DNA of 48,007 bases from Acidobacteriota bacterium. GTDB taxonomy: Bacteria > Acidobacteriota > Vicinamibacteria > Vicinamibacterales > UBA2999. Position 1 is the first letter of the stretch, and each line of letters starts with the position of its first letter. The stretch spans positions 1-48,007 of the forward strand of contig JAQBVV010000008.1 of the NCBI GenBank assembly GCA_027622905.1. Reading direction: 5' to 3'. Made by a program: the position numbers and the translations under genes. The notes beneath the pieces are model-generated. The model ran no database searches and was not told the DNA's origin. It saw only the letters and a program-made list of their open reading frames with translations. This document shows positions 1-9,317 of the stretch, piece after piece.

Positions 1-104
1 CGACGGGCCCGCCTCGTGATGTGCCGTCGGTAGTCCGTTGCTCCGGCGCCATCGCGATGGCGCCCCTCGAGTTCGCCTGTGCCGTGTACGGTACGCTGAT
101 CAGA

Positions 105-1667
105 ATGTCGCCCATCACCAGCTCGATCCAGGACCGCCTGCGGGAGGCGGTCGAGCTGCTCGAGTCCATTGCAGGCGATCGGCGCGTCCTCGAGGGCGTC
201 CCGGCTGGCGATCGCACCCGCCTGCTGCGTGCCGTCGCGTCGGTCTATCATCCTGATCGCGTTGAGCGGCGCCGGATGGCGAAGGTCACCGCGCGCGAGC
301 GGAGAGCGTCGCGCGTCGCGCGCGACCAGGCGGCTAGAGCCAGGACGGCCATCCAGACGTTGCGTCGCAAGCCGGTGTTTCACACGCCGAACGTATTTCC
401 ACCGGAGGGCTTCGGGTCGGACGACAGCGCGGACGCGGAGCAGGCTGGTGACGAGGGTACGCAGGCCCGCCCCACCAGAGAGCTGCCGCACTGTTACGTG
501 TGCAAGCGGAAGTACACCACGCTGCACGCGTTCTACGATCAGCTGTGCCCGGAGTGCGCGGCGTTCAACGTTGCGAAGCGCACCGAACTGGTCGACTTGC
601 GTGGCCGAGTCGCGCTCCTGACCGGAGGGCGCGTCAAGATCGGATACCAGGCCGGGCTGAAGATGCTTCGCTGCGGCGCCCGCCTGATCGTGACGACACG
701 CTTCCCGCGGGACTCGGCGATGCGCTACGCGCGAGAGCCGGATTTCGCCGAGTGGGGGGATCGCCTCGAGATCTTCGGTCTCGACCTGCGGCATACGCCG
801 AGTGTGGAGGCGTTCTGCGGCCATCTGCTCACGACGCGCGATCGCCTTGATTTCATCATCAACAACGCGTGTCAGACCGTGCGCCGGCCTCCGGCGTTCT
901 ATGCGCACATGATGGAGGGAGAATCCGCCGCGCTTGCCACCATGGCGGAGCCCGTACGGCGATTGCTCGGTTCGTACGAAGCGTTGCAGGAGCGGCCGCT
1001 GGAGGATGGAGGCACGGGCGCCGGTCGTGCCCTGGCGCGGCCGACGGACGACGTGCCCGGGCTGCTCCGTCCGGCACAGCTGTCGCAGCTGCCGCTGCTC
1101 GCCGACGAGGTGGTCATGCAGCATCACCTCTTTCCGGAGAGCCGACTCGATCAGGACCTGCAGCAGATCGACCTGCGCGACCGCAACTCGTGGAGACTGC
1201 TGATGGCGGAGGTGCCGTCGGTGGAGCTCCTGGAAGTGCACCTGGTGAACGCCATTGCGCCGTTCATCCTCAACGCGCGATTGAAGCCGCTGCTGCTCCG
1301 CACGCCGGAGCGCGACAAGCACATCGTGAATGTCTCGGCCGTGGAAGGGCAGTTCTACAGGAAGTTCAAGACCACCCGCCATCCGCACACGAACATGGCG
1401 AAGGCGGCGCTCAACATGATGACGCGGACGTCGGCGACCGACTACCACGGCAACGGCATTCACATGAACAGCGTCGACACCGGATGGGTCACCGACGAAG
1501 ACCCCGCGGAGATCGCGGCGCGAAAGGTCGTCGAGGAGCGGTTTCATCCACCGCTGGACATCGTCGATGGTGCTGCGCGCATCACCGATCCGATCATCAG
1601 CGGCTTCAAGACGGGCCAGCACGTCTGGGGGCAGTTTCTGAAGGACTACCGACCGACGGACTGGTAA
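105..1667 (+). CDS. SDR-family oxidoreductase-like protein with N-terminal CxxC...CxxC (putative Zn-binding) extension
   Basis: ORF 21..1667; ATG at 105 more plausible start. Rossmann-like segment (LRGRVALLTGGRVKIGYQAG, NNA, HTNMAKAALN) preceded by CYVCKRKYTTLHAFYDQLCPEC. Confidence 0.8.
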   Translation: MSPITSSIQDRLREAVELLESIAGDRRVLEGVPAGDRTRLLRAVASVYHPDRVERRRMAKVTARERRASRVARDQAARARTAIQTLRRKPVFHTPNVFPPEGFGSDDSADAEQAGDEGTQARPTRELPHCYVCKRKYTTLHAFYDQLCPECAAFNVAKRTELVDLRGRVALLTGGRVKIGYQAGLKMLRCGARLIVTTRFPRDSAMRYAREPDFAEWGDRLEIFGLDLRHTPSVEAFCGHLLTTRDRLDFIINNACQTVRRPPAFYAHMMEGESAALATMAEPVRRLLGSYEALQERPLEDGGTGAGRALARPTDDVPGLLRPAQLSQLPLLADEVVMQHHLFPESRLDQDLQQIDLRDRNSWRLLMAEVPSVELLEVHLVNAIAPFILNARLKPLLLRTPERDKHIVNVSAVEGQFYRKFKTTRHPHTNMAKAALNMMTRTSATDYHGNGIHMNSVDTGWVTDEDPAEIAARKVVEERFHPPLDIVDGAARITDPIISGFKTGQHVWGQFLKDYRPTDW

Positions 1668-1686
1668 CGAAGGGACGGAGGCGCGG

Positions 1687-2262
1687 CTAGACGCGCCCGG
1701 CGAATTCCCTGGTTTCGGTGTGCACCTTGATTCTCTCGCCTTCCTTGACAAACAGCGGCACGCGAATCTCGACCCCTGTTTCCAGCGTGGCGGCCTTTGT
1801 CACGCTCCCGCTGGCCGTGTCGCCGCGAACGCTGGGCTCGGTGTAGGTCACGGTCAGTTCCACGATCACGGGCAGCTGCACGCCGATCGGGTTGCCGTTG
1901 AACTTCTGGATCTGGACAAGCGCGTTGTCGGCCAGCAGCAGGCGGTCGTCGCCCAGCAGGTCAGTTTGTAGCGACAGGGTTTCAAACGTTTCCTGGTCCA
2001 TGAAGTGGTAGCCCTCTCCGTCGCTGTAGAGCAACGACGCGGAGATCACGACGAGATCGGGCTCGCGGAACTTGTCGCCTGCCTTGAACGTCTTGTCGAA
2101 CACGCCTCGGGTGAGCAGGTTGCGCATCTTGAGGCGGACCAGCGTCTGGCCGCCGCGCGCAGTCGGCTTCGAGACCTCGACGTCGAGGCAATGGTAGGGG
2201 GCGCCTTCATGTTCGAAGAACATCTTGCGCTTGATCGCGATCGCTTCAATCTGGCTGGCCAT
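1687..2262 (-). CDS. Elongation factor P-like protein, YeiP/EfpL subfamily
   Basis: 191 aa, EF-P three-domain pattern; loop SKPTARGGQTL resembles YeiP (SPTARGAATL) rather than the PGKG loop; C-term GERIKVHTETREFAGRV. Confidence 0.88.
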   Translation of the reverse strand: MASQIEAIAIKRKMFFEHEGAPYHCLDVEVSKPTARGGQTLVRLKMRNLLTRGVFDKTFKAGDKFREPDLVVISASLLYSDGEGYHFMDQETFETLSLQTDLLGDDRLLLADNALVQIQKFNGNPIGVQLPVIVELTVTYTEPSVRGDTASGSVTKAATLETGVEIRVPLFVKEGERIKVHTETREFAGRV

Positions 2263-2299
2263 AGGTAATGGACAATAGTATCGGGTTACGATCGTTTCA

Positions 2300-2959
2300 A
2301 TGGCATTGACGCGGCGGTCGGTACTGGTTCGGGTCGTGGTCGGGGTGGCGGCCCTCTGTCTGCTCGGGGTGCTCTTCGTGCGATCGGCGCAGGACGCACG
2401 CGAGACGCCGTTCGGCGTCGAACCACAGGGCCTCGCGCAGTGGAGTCTGGCGATCGGGCCAGATACCGACGCGCTGGGTTCCTGGCTGGCGCTCAGGCCG
2501 CCGCCGACGATGGCGTCGTCGCTTGGCCGTCAGATCTTCGCCCGTGGCGGGGAGTCGGTGTCCTATCCGAGCCCGGCGGCGTTGCCGCTGCTGCTGCAGA
2601 CCGAGTATGACGGCGCGCTTGCAGGCGTCCTCGAGCCGGATATGCTCGTGACGCTCGCCCGGGATGCTGGTCTCGAGTCGGCCACGCTCGAGCCCGTGTG
2701 CATGGCCTATCGGCGCATCAGTGAGCCTGGCGCGACCAGGGGGTTGTATTTCGTGCTGTTCGACCTGCCGGCGTTCAGCGCGTTCCGCCTTCAGGTGTCG
2801 GCGGCACTTGCGGCCGCCGGCGGCGATACCTCCACGTTCGATCCCCGCGCGCTGTCGCCCGTGCTCATCGTCGCGGGACTTGACGACAACTTCAGGCGAT
2901 GGCTGCCGCTACGCGCGAATCCGGATGTCGACTGTCTCGCCCCGATCGAACGGCAATGA
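2300..2959 (+). CDS. Hypothetical membrane-anchored protein
   Basis: 219-aa ORF with N-terminal hydrophobic segment; ATGA overlap with the next gene. Confidence 0.65.
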   Translation: MALTRRSVLVRVVVGVAALCLLGVLFVRSAQDARETPFGVEPQGLAQWSLAIGPDTDALGSWLALRPPPTMASSLGRQIFARGGESVSYPSPAALPLLLQTEYDGALAGVLEPDMLVTLARDAGLESATLEPVCMAYRRISEPGATRGLYFVLFDLPAFSAFRLQVSAALAAAGGDTSTFDPRALSPVLIVAGLDDNFRRWLPLRANPDVDCLAPIERQ

Positions 2960-3735
2960 ACACGGGCAGTGTCGATGTGACGCGGGCCGAGACGTACCAC
3001 CCGGTGACGACGCGCGTGTCGGTGATCGTTCCCGCCTTCAATGAGGAGCAGGGCCTCGCGGCAGCCCTGCGGAGCATCCGCCAGGCGATGGAGGTGCTGG
3101 ATGCCGCGGGATGGCGGTCCGAGCTCATCGTCTGCGACAACAATTCGACGGATCGGACAGCCGATATCGCGCGTGCCGCAGGGGCGAGGGTCGTGTTCGA
3201 ACCGATCAATCAGATTTCCCGTGCCCGTAACGCGGGTGCGGCCGTCGCCCGCGGCGACTGGCTGGTGTTCGTCGATGCCGATTCCCATCCCAGCGCGGAA
3301 TTGTTCGTGGCGCTACTGGGCGCGCTTCGGTCCGGTCGGGCGATTGCGGGCGGCAGCACGCTCTGCTTCGACGGAACCGACATGCTGATGGCGACCATGG
3401 CGCGGGTCTGGAACGCGATCAGTCGCTGCACGCGATGGGCGGCCGGGTCGTTCATGTTTTGCGAGTCGGTGGCGTTTCGGGAGGTGGGCGGCTTCAGCCG
3501 CGAGCTGTACGCCACCGAGGAGATCGACCTGTTTCGGCGCCTGAAGCAGCTCGCCCGTCGCCGGGGACGCACCATCGAGATCTTGCGGGGGCACCCGCTC
3601 CGTACCAGTGCGCGGAAAGCGCGCCTGTACACCTGGCAGGAGGCCGTGCGATTTATCGGACGGACGCTCGTCCGTCGGGGGCGTACGTTGCGGAGCGCGG
3701 AGGAGTGCTTTTCCTGGTACGACGGTCGGCGCTGA
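2956..3735 (+). CDS. Family 2 glycosyltransferase
   Basis: ATG at 2956 overlaps upstream stop; VSVIVPAFNEEQGLAAAL, ELIVCDNNSTDRTADIA, WLVFVDADSHP motifs. Confidence 0.88.
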   Translation: MNTGSVDVTRAETYHPVTTRVSVIVPAFNEEQGLAAALRSIRQAMEVLDAAGWRSELIVCDNNSTDRTADIARAAGARVVFEPINQISRARNAGAAVARGDWLVFVDADSHPSAELFVALLGALRSGRAIAGGSTLCFDGTDMLMATMARVWNAISRCTRWAAGSFMFCESVAFREVGGFSRELYATEEIDLFRRLKQLARRRGRTIEILRGHPLRTSARKARLYTWQEAVRFIGRTLVRRGRTLRSAEECFSWYDGRR

Positions 3736-3747
3736 CGCGGTCCGGCA

Positions 3748-4650
3748 TCAATCGGGCGGCTGGGGCAATCGATCACCAGGAATGCCGATGGCCAGCGCGA
3801 GTCGACGCAGCGCAGCCTGAATCGCCCGCGTGTTCTCGGCGCCCATCCGCGCGAGGTGTTTCTGGGCCGGGGTCAGGCTTTCCAACTCCACTTCCCTGAA
3901 CGCATAGGTATCGTCATTACGCACGAGCTGGACGTTCTCGCCGAGGGCTGGCGCGCTCAACAGCGCGACGATCGCCCGCTCCAGCGCTGTTTCGAACGAT
4001 TCGTTGCGCCCTAATTCCGCGAAGGCCTCGTCGAGGCGCGGCTTCAGCGTGGCGCACAGTTGCGCGGCCGCCTGCACGTCGATCGACTGGACGGCGGCGA
4101 CGATCGGTCTGTATCGGCTGTAGCTCCTGGGATCCAGGATCGCCCCATCGCCGTTGGGGATCACCACGAACGGGCTGTCTGGCCTGAGCTGCCCCAGGTG
4201 GACCGCCGGACTCGCGCCGTTGGCGATGTTCTCGACGACGGCGGTGAAGTTCCGGATGAGGTCGTCCGTGGCAAGCCACTCGGCCACCTGCGGGTTCAAC
4301 GACAGCGTCCCGGCCAGCATGCCCACCAGCGTATCGCTGGCCTCCAGCGGCGGGAGGGCGATCGGCGCGGCGCCCGGGTCGGTCACGCCATCCGCTGAAG
4401 GGCCGGGCGGCTGGCAGACCCCTATCGGTCCCGATGGGGGCGGCGCAGGAGGTGCCTCACTGACCGGCGGTGAATCGTCCGCCGGTTCCGGGGCGGGTTC
4501 TCCAGACAGGAAGAACCAGATGGCCACTCCCGCGGCCAGTATCGCCACAGCGCCGATCAGCCATGGGACCGGGAAACGCCGTTGCGGCGATCCAGGTGAC
4601 GGCTCCTGTGTCTTATCAAGGTTGAATTCGGAGGGGTCCACTACTGTCAC
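3748..4650 (-). CDS. DUF3014-like membrane protein
   Basis: ORF 3748..4872; GTG at 4650 (VTVVDPSEFNLDK) is a likelier start; single TM then Pro-rich linker and conserved-looking domain (LPPLEASDTLVGMLAGTLSLNPQVAEWLATDDLIRNFTAVVENIANG). Confidence 0.75.
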   Translation of the reverse strand: MTVVDPSEFNLDKTQEPSPGSPQRRFPVPWLIGAVAILAAGVAIWFFLSGEPAPEPADDSPPVSEAPPAPPPSGPIGVCQPPGPSADGVTDPGAAPIALPPLEASDTLVGMLAGTLSLNPQVAEWLATDDLIRNFTAVVENIANGASPAVHLGQLRPDSPFVVIPNGDGAILDPRSYSRYRPIVAAVQSIDVQAAAQLCATLKPRLDEAFAELGRNESFETALERAIVALLSAPALGENVQLVRNDDTYAFREVELESLTPAQKHLARMGAENTRAIQAALRRLALAIGIPGDRLPQPPD

Positions 4651-4811
4651 CTCGTAGGTAGAGCATATCTCTTGTGACCGGTCTCGCGTGGAGCCGCCGC
4701 TCGATGATGCTGCCCTCCTCGACGCGCCACCGGTGCCCGCAACCCGTCGCGATCGGGCAAAGACATCGGACTCACCGCGGGCGTTGCGGGCCGTCGACCC
4801 GACCGACCGGT

Positions 4812-5444
4812 ATGATTCCCGATGTGAAGACGACGCTGCCGGGTGTTGTATGGCTGGAGCGTTATCTGTCACTCCAGGAACAGAAACTGCTGCTCGCGCG
4901 TTGCCGCGACATCATGGACGGCCCCGCCGGCGGATACGTACCGACCGTGCGTGGCGGGGGCAAGATGCACGTGCGCATGGTCTGTCTCGGCCGCCACTGG
5001 AATCCGCGCACGTATCGGTACGAAGACAGACGGTCCGACCACGACGGCCTGCCGGTGGCGCCGGTCCCCGTGGCGTTCGTCTCGCTGGCCGAACGGATCG
5101 CCGGGGATGCCGGTTTCGCTTTTCAACCCGACGTCTGCATCGTAAACTGGTACGGGCCGGACGGTCGGATGGGTCTGCACCAGGACAAGGATGAAAGTGC
5201 GGCGTCGCTCAGCGCGGGGTCGCCGGTGGTGTCGCTCTCGATCGGCGATACGGCGCGATTCCTGTTCGGCGGCCTTCGCCGGCGGGATCCGGTGGAGCCG
5301 ATGCCGCTGGCCTCGGGCGACGCGTTCGTGTTCGGGGGAGCCGCGCGCCTCCGCTATCATGGCGTGTCTCGTATCATGCCCGGCACGGCGCCGGAGGGGC
5401 TGGGTGTCGACGGGCGATTCAATCTCACGTTTCGTCAGTACTGA
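4812..5444 (+). CDS. alkB: AlkB-like alpha-ketoglutarate-dependent dioxygenase
   Basis: NWYGPDGRMGLHQDKDE (HxD), VSLSIGDTARFLFGG, SGDAFVFGGAARLRYHGVSRI, and RFNLTFRQY C-terminus; ATG at 4812. Confidence 0.88.
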   Translation: MIPDVKTTLPGVVWLERYLSLQEQKLLLARCRDIMDGPAGGYVPTVRGGGKMHVRMVCLGRHWNPRTYRYEDRRSDHDGLPVAPVPVAFVSLAERIAGDAGFAFQPDVCIVNWYGPDGRMGLHQDKDESAASLSAGSPVVSLSIGDTARFLFGGLRRRDPVEPMPLASGDAFVFGGAARLRYHGVSRIMPGTAPEGLGVDGRFNLTFRQY

Positions 5445-5524
5445 CGTCGGGCGGGACATCGGGACGCACGCAGGAACGTTCGCGTCATGTCGACGCACCG
5501 CAGGCACGCTCGAAACGAGGACGC

Positions 5525-6016
5525 ATGAACGCTGAACAGCTCAAGTCGATACAGACCCCGCTGAAGCAGAAATACAAGGAGGCACCGGATGCCGCGGTCG
5601 TCACGCTGAAGGCGGAAGGGCATGCGACGGAGCTGGTGTGCAAGGTGTCGACGGGAAGGGCGCTCGTGGAAGCCGGTCTGCACCCGGCCACCGGCGGCGA
5701 CGGCAGTTCGGTCTGCTCCGGTGACATGCTCCTGGAGGCGCTCGTGGCGTGCGCAGGGGTGACGCTGCGGGCTGTGGCCACGTCCATCGGCGTCGACGTG
5801 CGCGATGCGACGGTCAGCGCCGAAGGCGATGTCGACTTTCGGGGCACGCTGGGCGTCGCCAAGGATGTCCCTGTCGGATTCCGGGACATCCGGCTGCATT
5901 TCGAGCTCGACACGGACGCGTCGGAGGAGCAGCGGGCCACACTGATTCGCCTCACGGAGCGGTACTGCGTCGTGCTCCAGACGTTGCGCCAGCCACCGGC
6001 GATTGCCGTGACATAG
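5525..6016 (+). CDS. OsmC-family protein
   Basis: 163 aa; LLEALVACAGVTLRAVATSIGVDVRDATVSAEGDVDFRG and RLTERYCVVLQTL resemble OsmC/Ohr fold. Confidence 0.85.
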   Translation: MNAEQLKSIQTPLKQKYKEAPDAAVVTLKAEGHATELVCKVSTGRALVEAGLHPATGGDGSSVCSGDMLLEALVACAGVTLRAVATSIGVDVRDATVSAEGDVDFRGTLGVAKDVPVGFRDIRLHFELDTDASEEQRATLIRLTERYCVVLQTLRQPPAIAVT

Positions 6017-6037
6017 GCGTCACAGCCGAGCGCAGGA

Positions 6038-7258
6038 ATGTCTCTGAGCATTTTGTTTTCACTCGTCTACGGGGTCGCGGCCGTGGTTGCACTGGTCGCG
6101 GCGGCCGTTGTGTGGCCCAGAAGGACCGGTCCCGGTGGTACGCCACTGGTGCCGATGTTGCTCGCGACGGCCCTCTGGGCGCTGTGTGACGCCATCGAGC
6201 TGCAGCTCACTACGGTCGAGGGCAGGATGCTGGTCGGACAGGTCCAGTACATCGGCATCGTCCTGACCGCACCTAGTTTTCTGCACGTCGCGATGGCGCT
6301 GTCAGGGCGCTCGGCCCGGTTGGGGACCTGGCGGCTGCTGGCGGTCTGGGGTGTGCCGATCCTGTCGCTCGGGATCGTCTGGACCAACGCGTGGCACCAC
6401 TGGATCTGGACCGACGTGCGGATGCCGGCCGGCGATCTGCCATTCACGACGTTCGATCACGGCTGGTGGTTCTGGGTACTGGTGTCGCAGAACTATCTCC
6501 TGATGATAGTGGCGACGATACTGCTGGTCGGTGCCATTCGCCGCGTAGGTCGTCCGTTCCGGGCCAGTATCTCAACGGTGATCGTGGTGGCCGTGCTGCC
6601 CTGGTGTGGCAACGCTGCGTACAATTTTCGTGTCGGACCGTGGCCCGGAGTCGATTGGCTCGCGTTGTCGCTCGTCATCAGCGGTATCCTCCTGGTCTGG
6701 CTGGTGCTCCGCGAGGGCCTGCTGGATCTCCTGCCGCACGCGCACGGCGCACTGCTCGATACGATGCAGGACGGCGTGATCGTCCTCGATCACCGGGGAA
6801 AGGTGATGATCGCCAACGACGCGTCGCGCGCACTGTCGCTCACCGACGTGGCGCTGGCCAGCGCGCTCGGCGTGTCGTCGCTGAGCGAGCTGCCCGAGCG
6901 GGTGCGTGAGGAGATGCAGATCAAGGCGGGAGACACGCAGCGGTGGCTCGACGTGCGCATTGACCCTGTGCAGGACCGGTGGGGCACGTTCGCCGGCCGC
7001 CTCGTGGTCGCCAGGGACGTGACGCCGCAGAAGGCGCTCGAGGACGAGCACGAGCGATTGATCGCGGAGCTGCAGGACGCGCTGCGGAAGGTCCTGCAAC
7101 TCGAGGGCTTGCTGCCGATCTGCGCGAGCTGTCGGAAGATTCGTGACGACACCGGGTACTGGGCGGACGTCGAAGAGTACTTCGGGTACCGGGCACCAGT
7201 CGAGCTCACGCATGGCATCTGTCCGGATTGCCAGACGAAGCTGTACCCACCGATGTAG
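6038..7258 (+). CDS. 7TM sensor + PAS protein with C-terminal CASC...CPDC module, no kinase domain visible
   Basis: Multiple N-terminal TM segments as in histidine kinase N-terminal 7TM domain, PAS-like core (LLDTMQDGVIVLDHRGKVMIAND), C-term LLPICASCRKIRDDTGYWADVEEYF...HGICPDCQTKLYPP. Confidence 0.82.
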   Translation: MSLSILFSLVYGVAAVVALVAAAVVWPRRTGPGGTPLVPMLLATALWALCDAIELQLTTVEGRMLVGQVQYIGIVLTAPSFLHVAMALSGRSARLGTWRLLAVWGVPILSLGIVWTNAWHHWIWTDVRMPAGDLPFTTFDHGWWFWVLVSQNYLLMIVATILLVGAIRRVGRPFRASISTVIVVAVLPWCGNAAYNFRVGPWPGVDWLALSLVISGILLVWLVLREGLLDLLPHAHGALLDTMQDGVIVLDHRGKVMIANDASRALSLTDVALASALGVSSLSELPERVREEMQIKAGDTQRWLDVRIDPVQDRWGTFAGRLVVARDVTPQKALEDEHERLIAELQDALRKVLQLEGLLPICASCRKIRDDTGYWADVEEYFGYRAPVELTHGICPDCQTKLYPPM

Positions 7259-7264
7259 TTGGGG

Positions 7265-8764
7265 ATGAGTAATTCGTCTTTTCAGGACGGTTCGAGTGCG
7301 GAGGCGGTTGCCTACGCCGCATTTCTCGAGGCGTATCCCGACTACGGCCGCACCTGTGCCCTCGACGCGCTGCGTGCGTCAGACTATCGCCGCCTCGACG
7401 CCGCCGGCCACGTCTATCTCGACTACACGGGCGGGGGGCTGCATGCGGAGTCGCAGGTGCGCGACCATGCGGACCTGTTGAACCAGCATCTGTTTGGCAA
7501 CCCCCATTCCGCGAATCTCACGTCGTCGGGGATGACGACGTTGGTTGAGCAGACCCGGCGGGCAGTGCTCGCCTGGTTCAACGCCGGTGATGAGTACACC
7601 GCCGTGTTCACGCCGAATGCCACGGCTGCGCTCAAGCTGGTCGGGGAGTCCTACCCGTTTGCCCCTGGCGGCACGTGCCTGCTCACCGTCGACAACCACA
7701 ACTCGGTGAATGGCATCCGCGAATTCGCGATGGCGAAGGGCGCATCGGTTGGGTACGCGTCTCTGACAACGCCCGATCTGCGTGTCGACCCGGTCGGCCT
7801 GGCGTCGGCGCTCGCGTCGGTCGGTTCGTCGGGGGACCACTTGTTTGCGTATCCCGCGCAGTCCAACTTCTCAGGAGTCGTCCACCCCCTCGAGTACGTG
7901 GAGGAGGCGCACGCCGCGGGATGGGATGTCCTGCTGGATGCGGCAGCCTACGTGCCGACCAACCGGCTCGATCTTCGAGCTGTGCGGCCCGACTTTGTCA
8001 GCGTGTCGTTCTACAAGATGTTCGGCTACCCGACGGGCGTGGGTTGCCTGCTGGTTCGGCGCGCGACACTGCCGAAGTTGCGCCGCCCGTGGTTCGCCGG
8101 TGGCACCGTGAACTTCGCGACTGTCCAGGGCCGACAGCACGTGTTGTCGCCGGGTGAGGCGGGGTTCGAGGACGGCACGCTCAACTACCTCGCGATTCCC
8201 GCCGTCGAGATCGGTTTGCGGCACCTGGCGTCGGTCGGGATGGAGACCATCCAGACCCGCATCAGATGTCTGACAGCGTGGATGCTGGAGCGGTTGCTCG
8301 CGCTGCGGCACGGCAACGGTCGGCCGATGGTGCGCATCTACGGGCCCGTGACGATGGAGCGGCGCGGCGGCACGGTGACGATGAATCTCTACGACGCGGA
8401 CGGACGCCTGCTGGACTACCGGCGGGTGGAGGAACTGGCCAGCCAGGAGCGCATCTCGTTGCGCACCGGCTGCTTCTGTAATCCCGGCGCCGGCGAAACG
8501 GCGGAGGGACTGACCGAGGAGGACATATCGGCGGCTATGCGCGAAGGCGCCGACATGACCTTGCCGCGGTTTCTCCAGTTCATCACGCATCGCGGCGGCA
8601 AGAGCGCGGGTGCCATCCGCGTATCGCTTGGCGTGGCGAGCAACTTCGCTGATGTGCACCGATTTCTGCGGTTTGTCGAGGAACTGCGAGACCAGACGCA
8701 GGTGACCGTTGGTGATGTCACGTTCGATATCGAGTCGTGCCGCGTGATTCGCGATGGAAGTTAG
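7265..8764 (+). CDS. PLP-dependent class V aminotransferase / cysteine desulfurase-like (Mo-cofactor sulfurase-like)
   Basis: YLDYTGGGLHAESQVRDH, FTPNATAALKLVGE, DAAAYVPTNRLDLRAVRPDFVSVSFYKMFGYPTGVGCLLVRR (PLP Lys region), RTGCFCNPGAGE. Confidence 0.87.
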   Translation: MSNSSFQDGSSAEAVAYAAFLEAYPDYGRTCALDALRASDYRRLDAAGHVYLDYTGGGLHAESQVRDHADLLNQHLFGNPHSANLTSSGMTTLVEQTRRAVLAWFNAGDEYTAVFTPNATAALKLVGESYPFAPGGTCLLTVDNHNSVNGIREFAMAKGASVGYASLTTPDLRVDPVGLASALASVGSSGDHLFAYPAQSNFSGVVHPLEYVEEAHAAGWDVLLDAAAYVPTNRLDLRAVRPDFVSVSFYKMFGYPTGVGCLLVRRATLPKLRRPWFAGGTVNFATVQGRQHVLSPGEAGFEDGTLNYLAIPAVEIGLRHLASVGMETIQTRIRCLTAWMLERLLALRHGNGRPMVRIYGPVTMERRGGTVTMNLYDADGRLLDYRRVEELASQERISLRTGCFCNPGAGETAEGLTEEDISAAMREGADMTLPRFLQFITHRGGKSAGAIRVSLGVASNFADVHRFLRFVEELRDQTQVTVGDVTFDIESCRVIRDGS

Positions 8765-8909
8765 CGGAATCCCGCCGGCGGTAGTGGATCTCAGACGCCA
8801 TCCCCACGTCGGCCTTACGGCAGTGACCTTGCCGATCCTCACCGAAGTCGATGGCGCGGCGTCCCTACCGACGTTCAGCGATGAATCCAGTCCGTGAACG
8901 ACTCCCTGG

Positions 8910-9230
8910 TTAGCGGAGTTCGCATCCACGATGTGTCAGGCAGGCTTCGCGCTGGGCAAAGTAGTAGCGGAACGGGGAGAGCGAGCCGTCGGCGTTTTCG
9001 AGCAGGTGCTCGGTGTCGAACCATGAGCGGAGAAGGCTGACAGAGGTCGCCGACGCGCCCACGTAGCCCTTCTGCCGCCACGCGTAGACCTCCTCGCGAA
9101 TCTTGGCGACGAGCGGCGGGAGCAGCTTTTCGTACGCCGTGCTTCGGAGTGTCTCGTCGGCGGGGAACCACCGCTCGGACGGGACGAGCGGCGCGTACGG
9201 CGACCGTGGAAACTCTGGATGGAGTGCCAT
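8910..9230 (-). pseudogene. Truncated N-terminal remnant of a large restriction endonuclease/DEAD-like helicase (type III R-subunit / BPTD_3080-like)
   Basis: 106 aa: SERWFPADETLRSTAYEKLLPPLVAKIREEVYAWRQKGYVGASATSVSLLRSWFDTEHLLENADGSLSPFRYYFAQREA then abrupt stop; resembles the N-terminal region of much longer restriction enzymes from memory. Confidence 0.6.
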
Positions 9231-9317
9231 CGTGGGTGTGTGTGTTCTTCGTGTCCCTCGTGGCGAGATCCTCTTTGTGTTCTTGATCTCGCGCGCGCAC
9301 GGATTTATAGTCGCCGC

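Noticed and set aside
7871-8929. 352-aa ORF on - strand
   Set aside because: Antisense to the class V aminotransferase; no domain signature.
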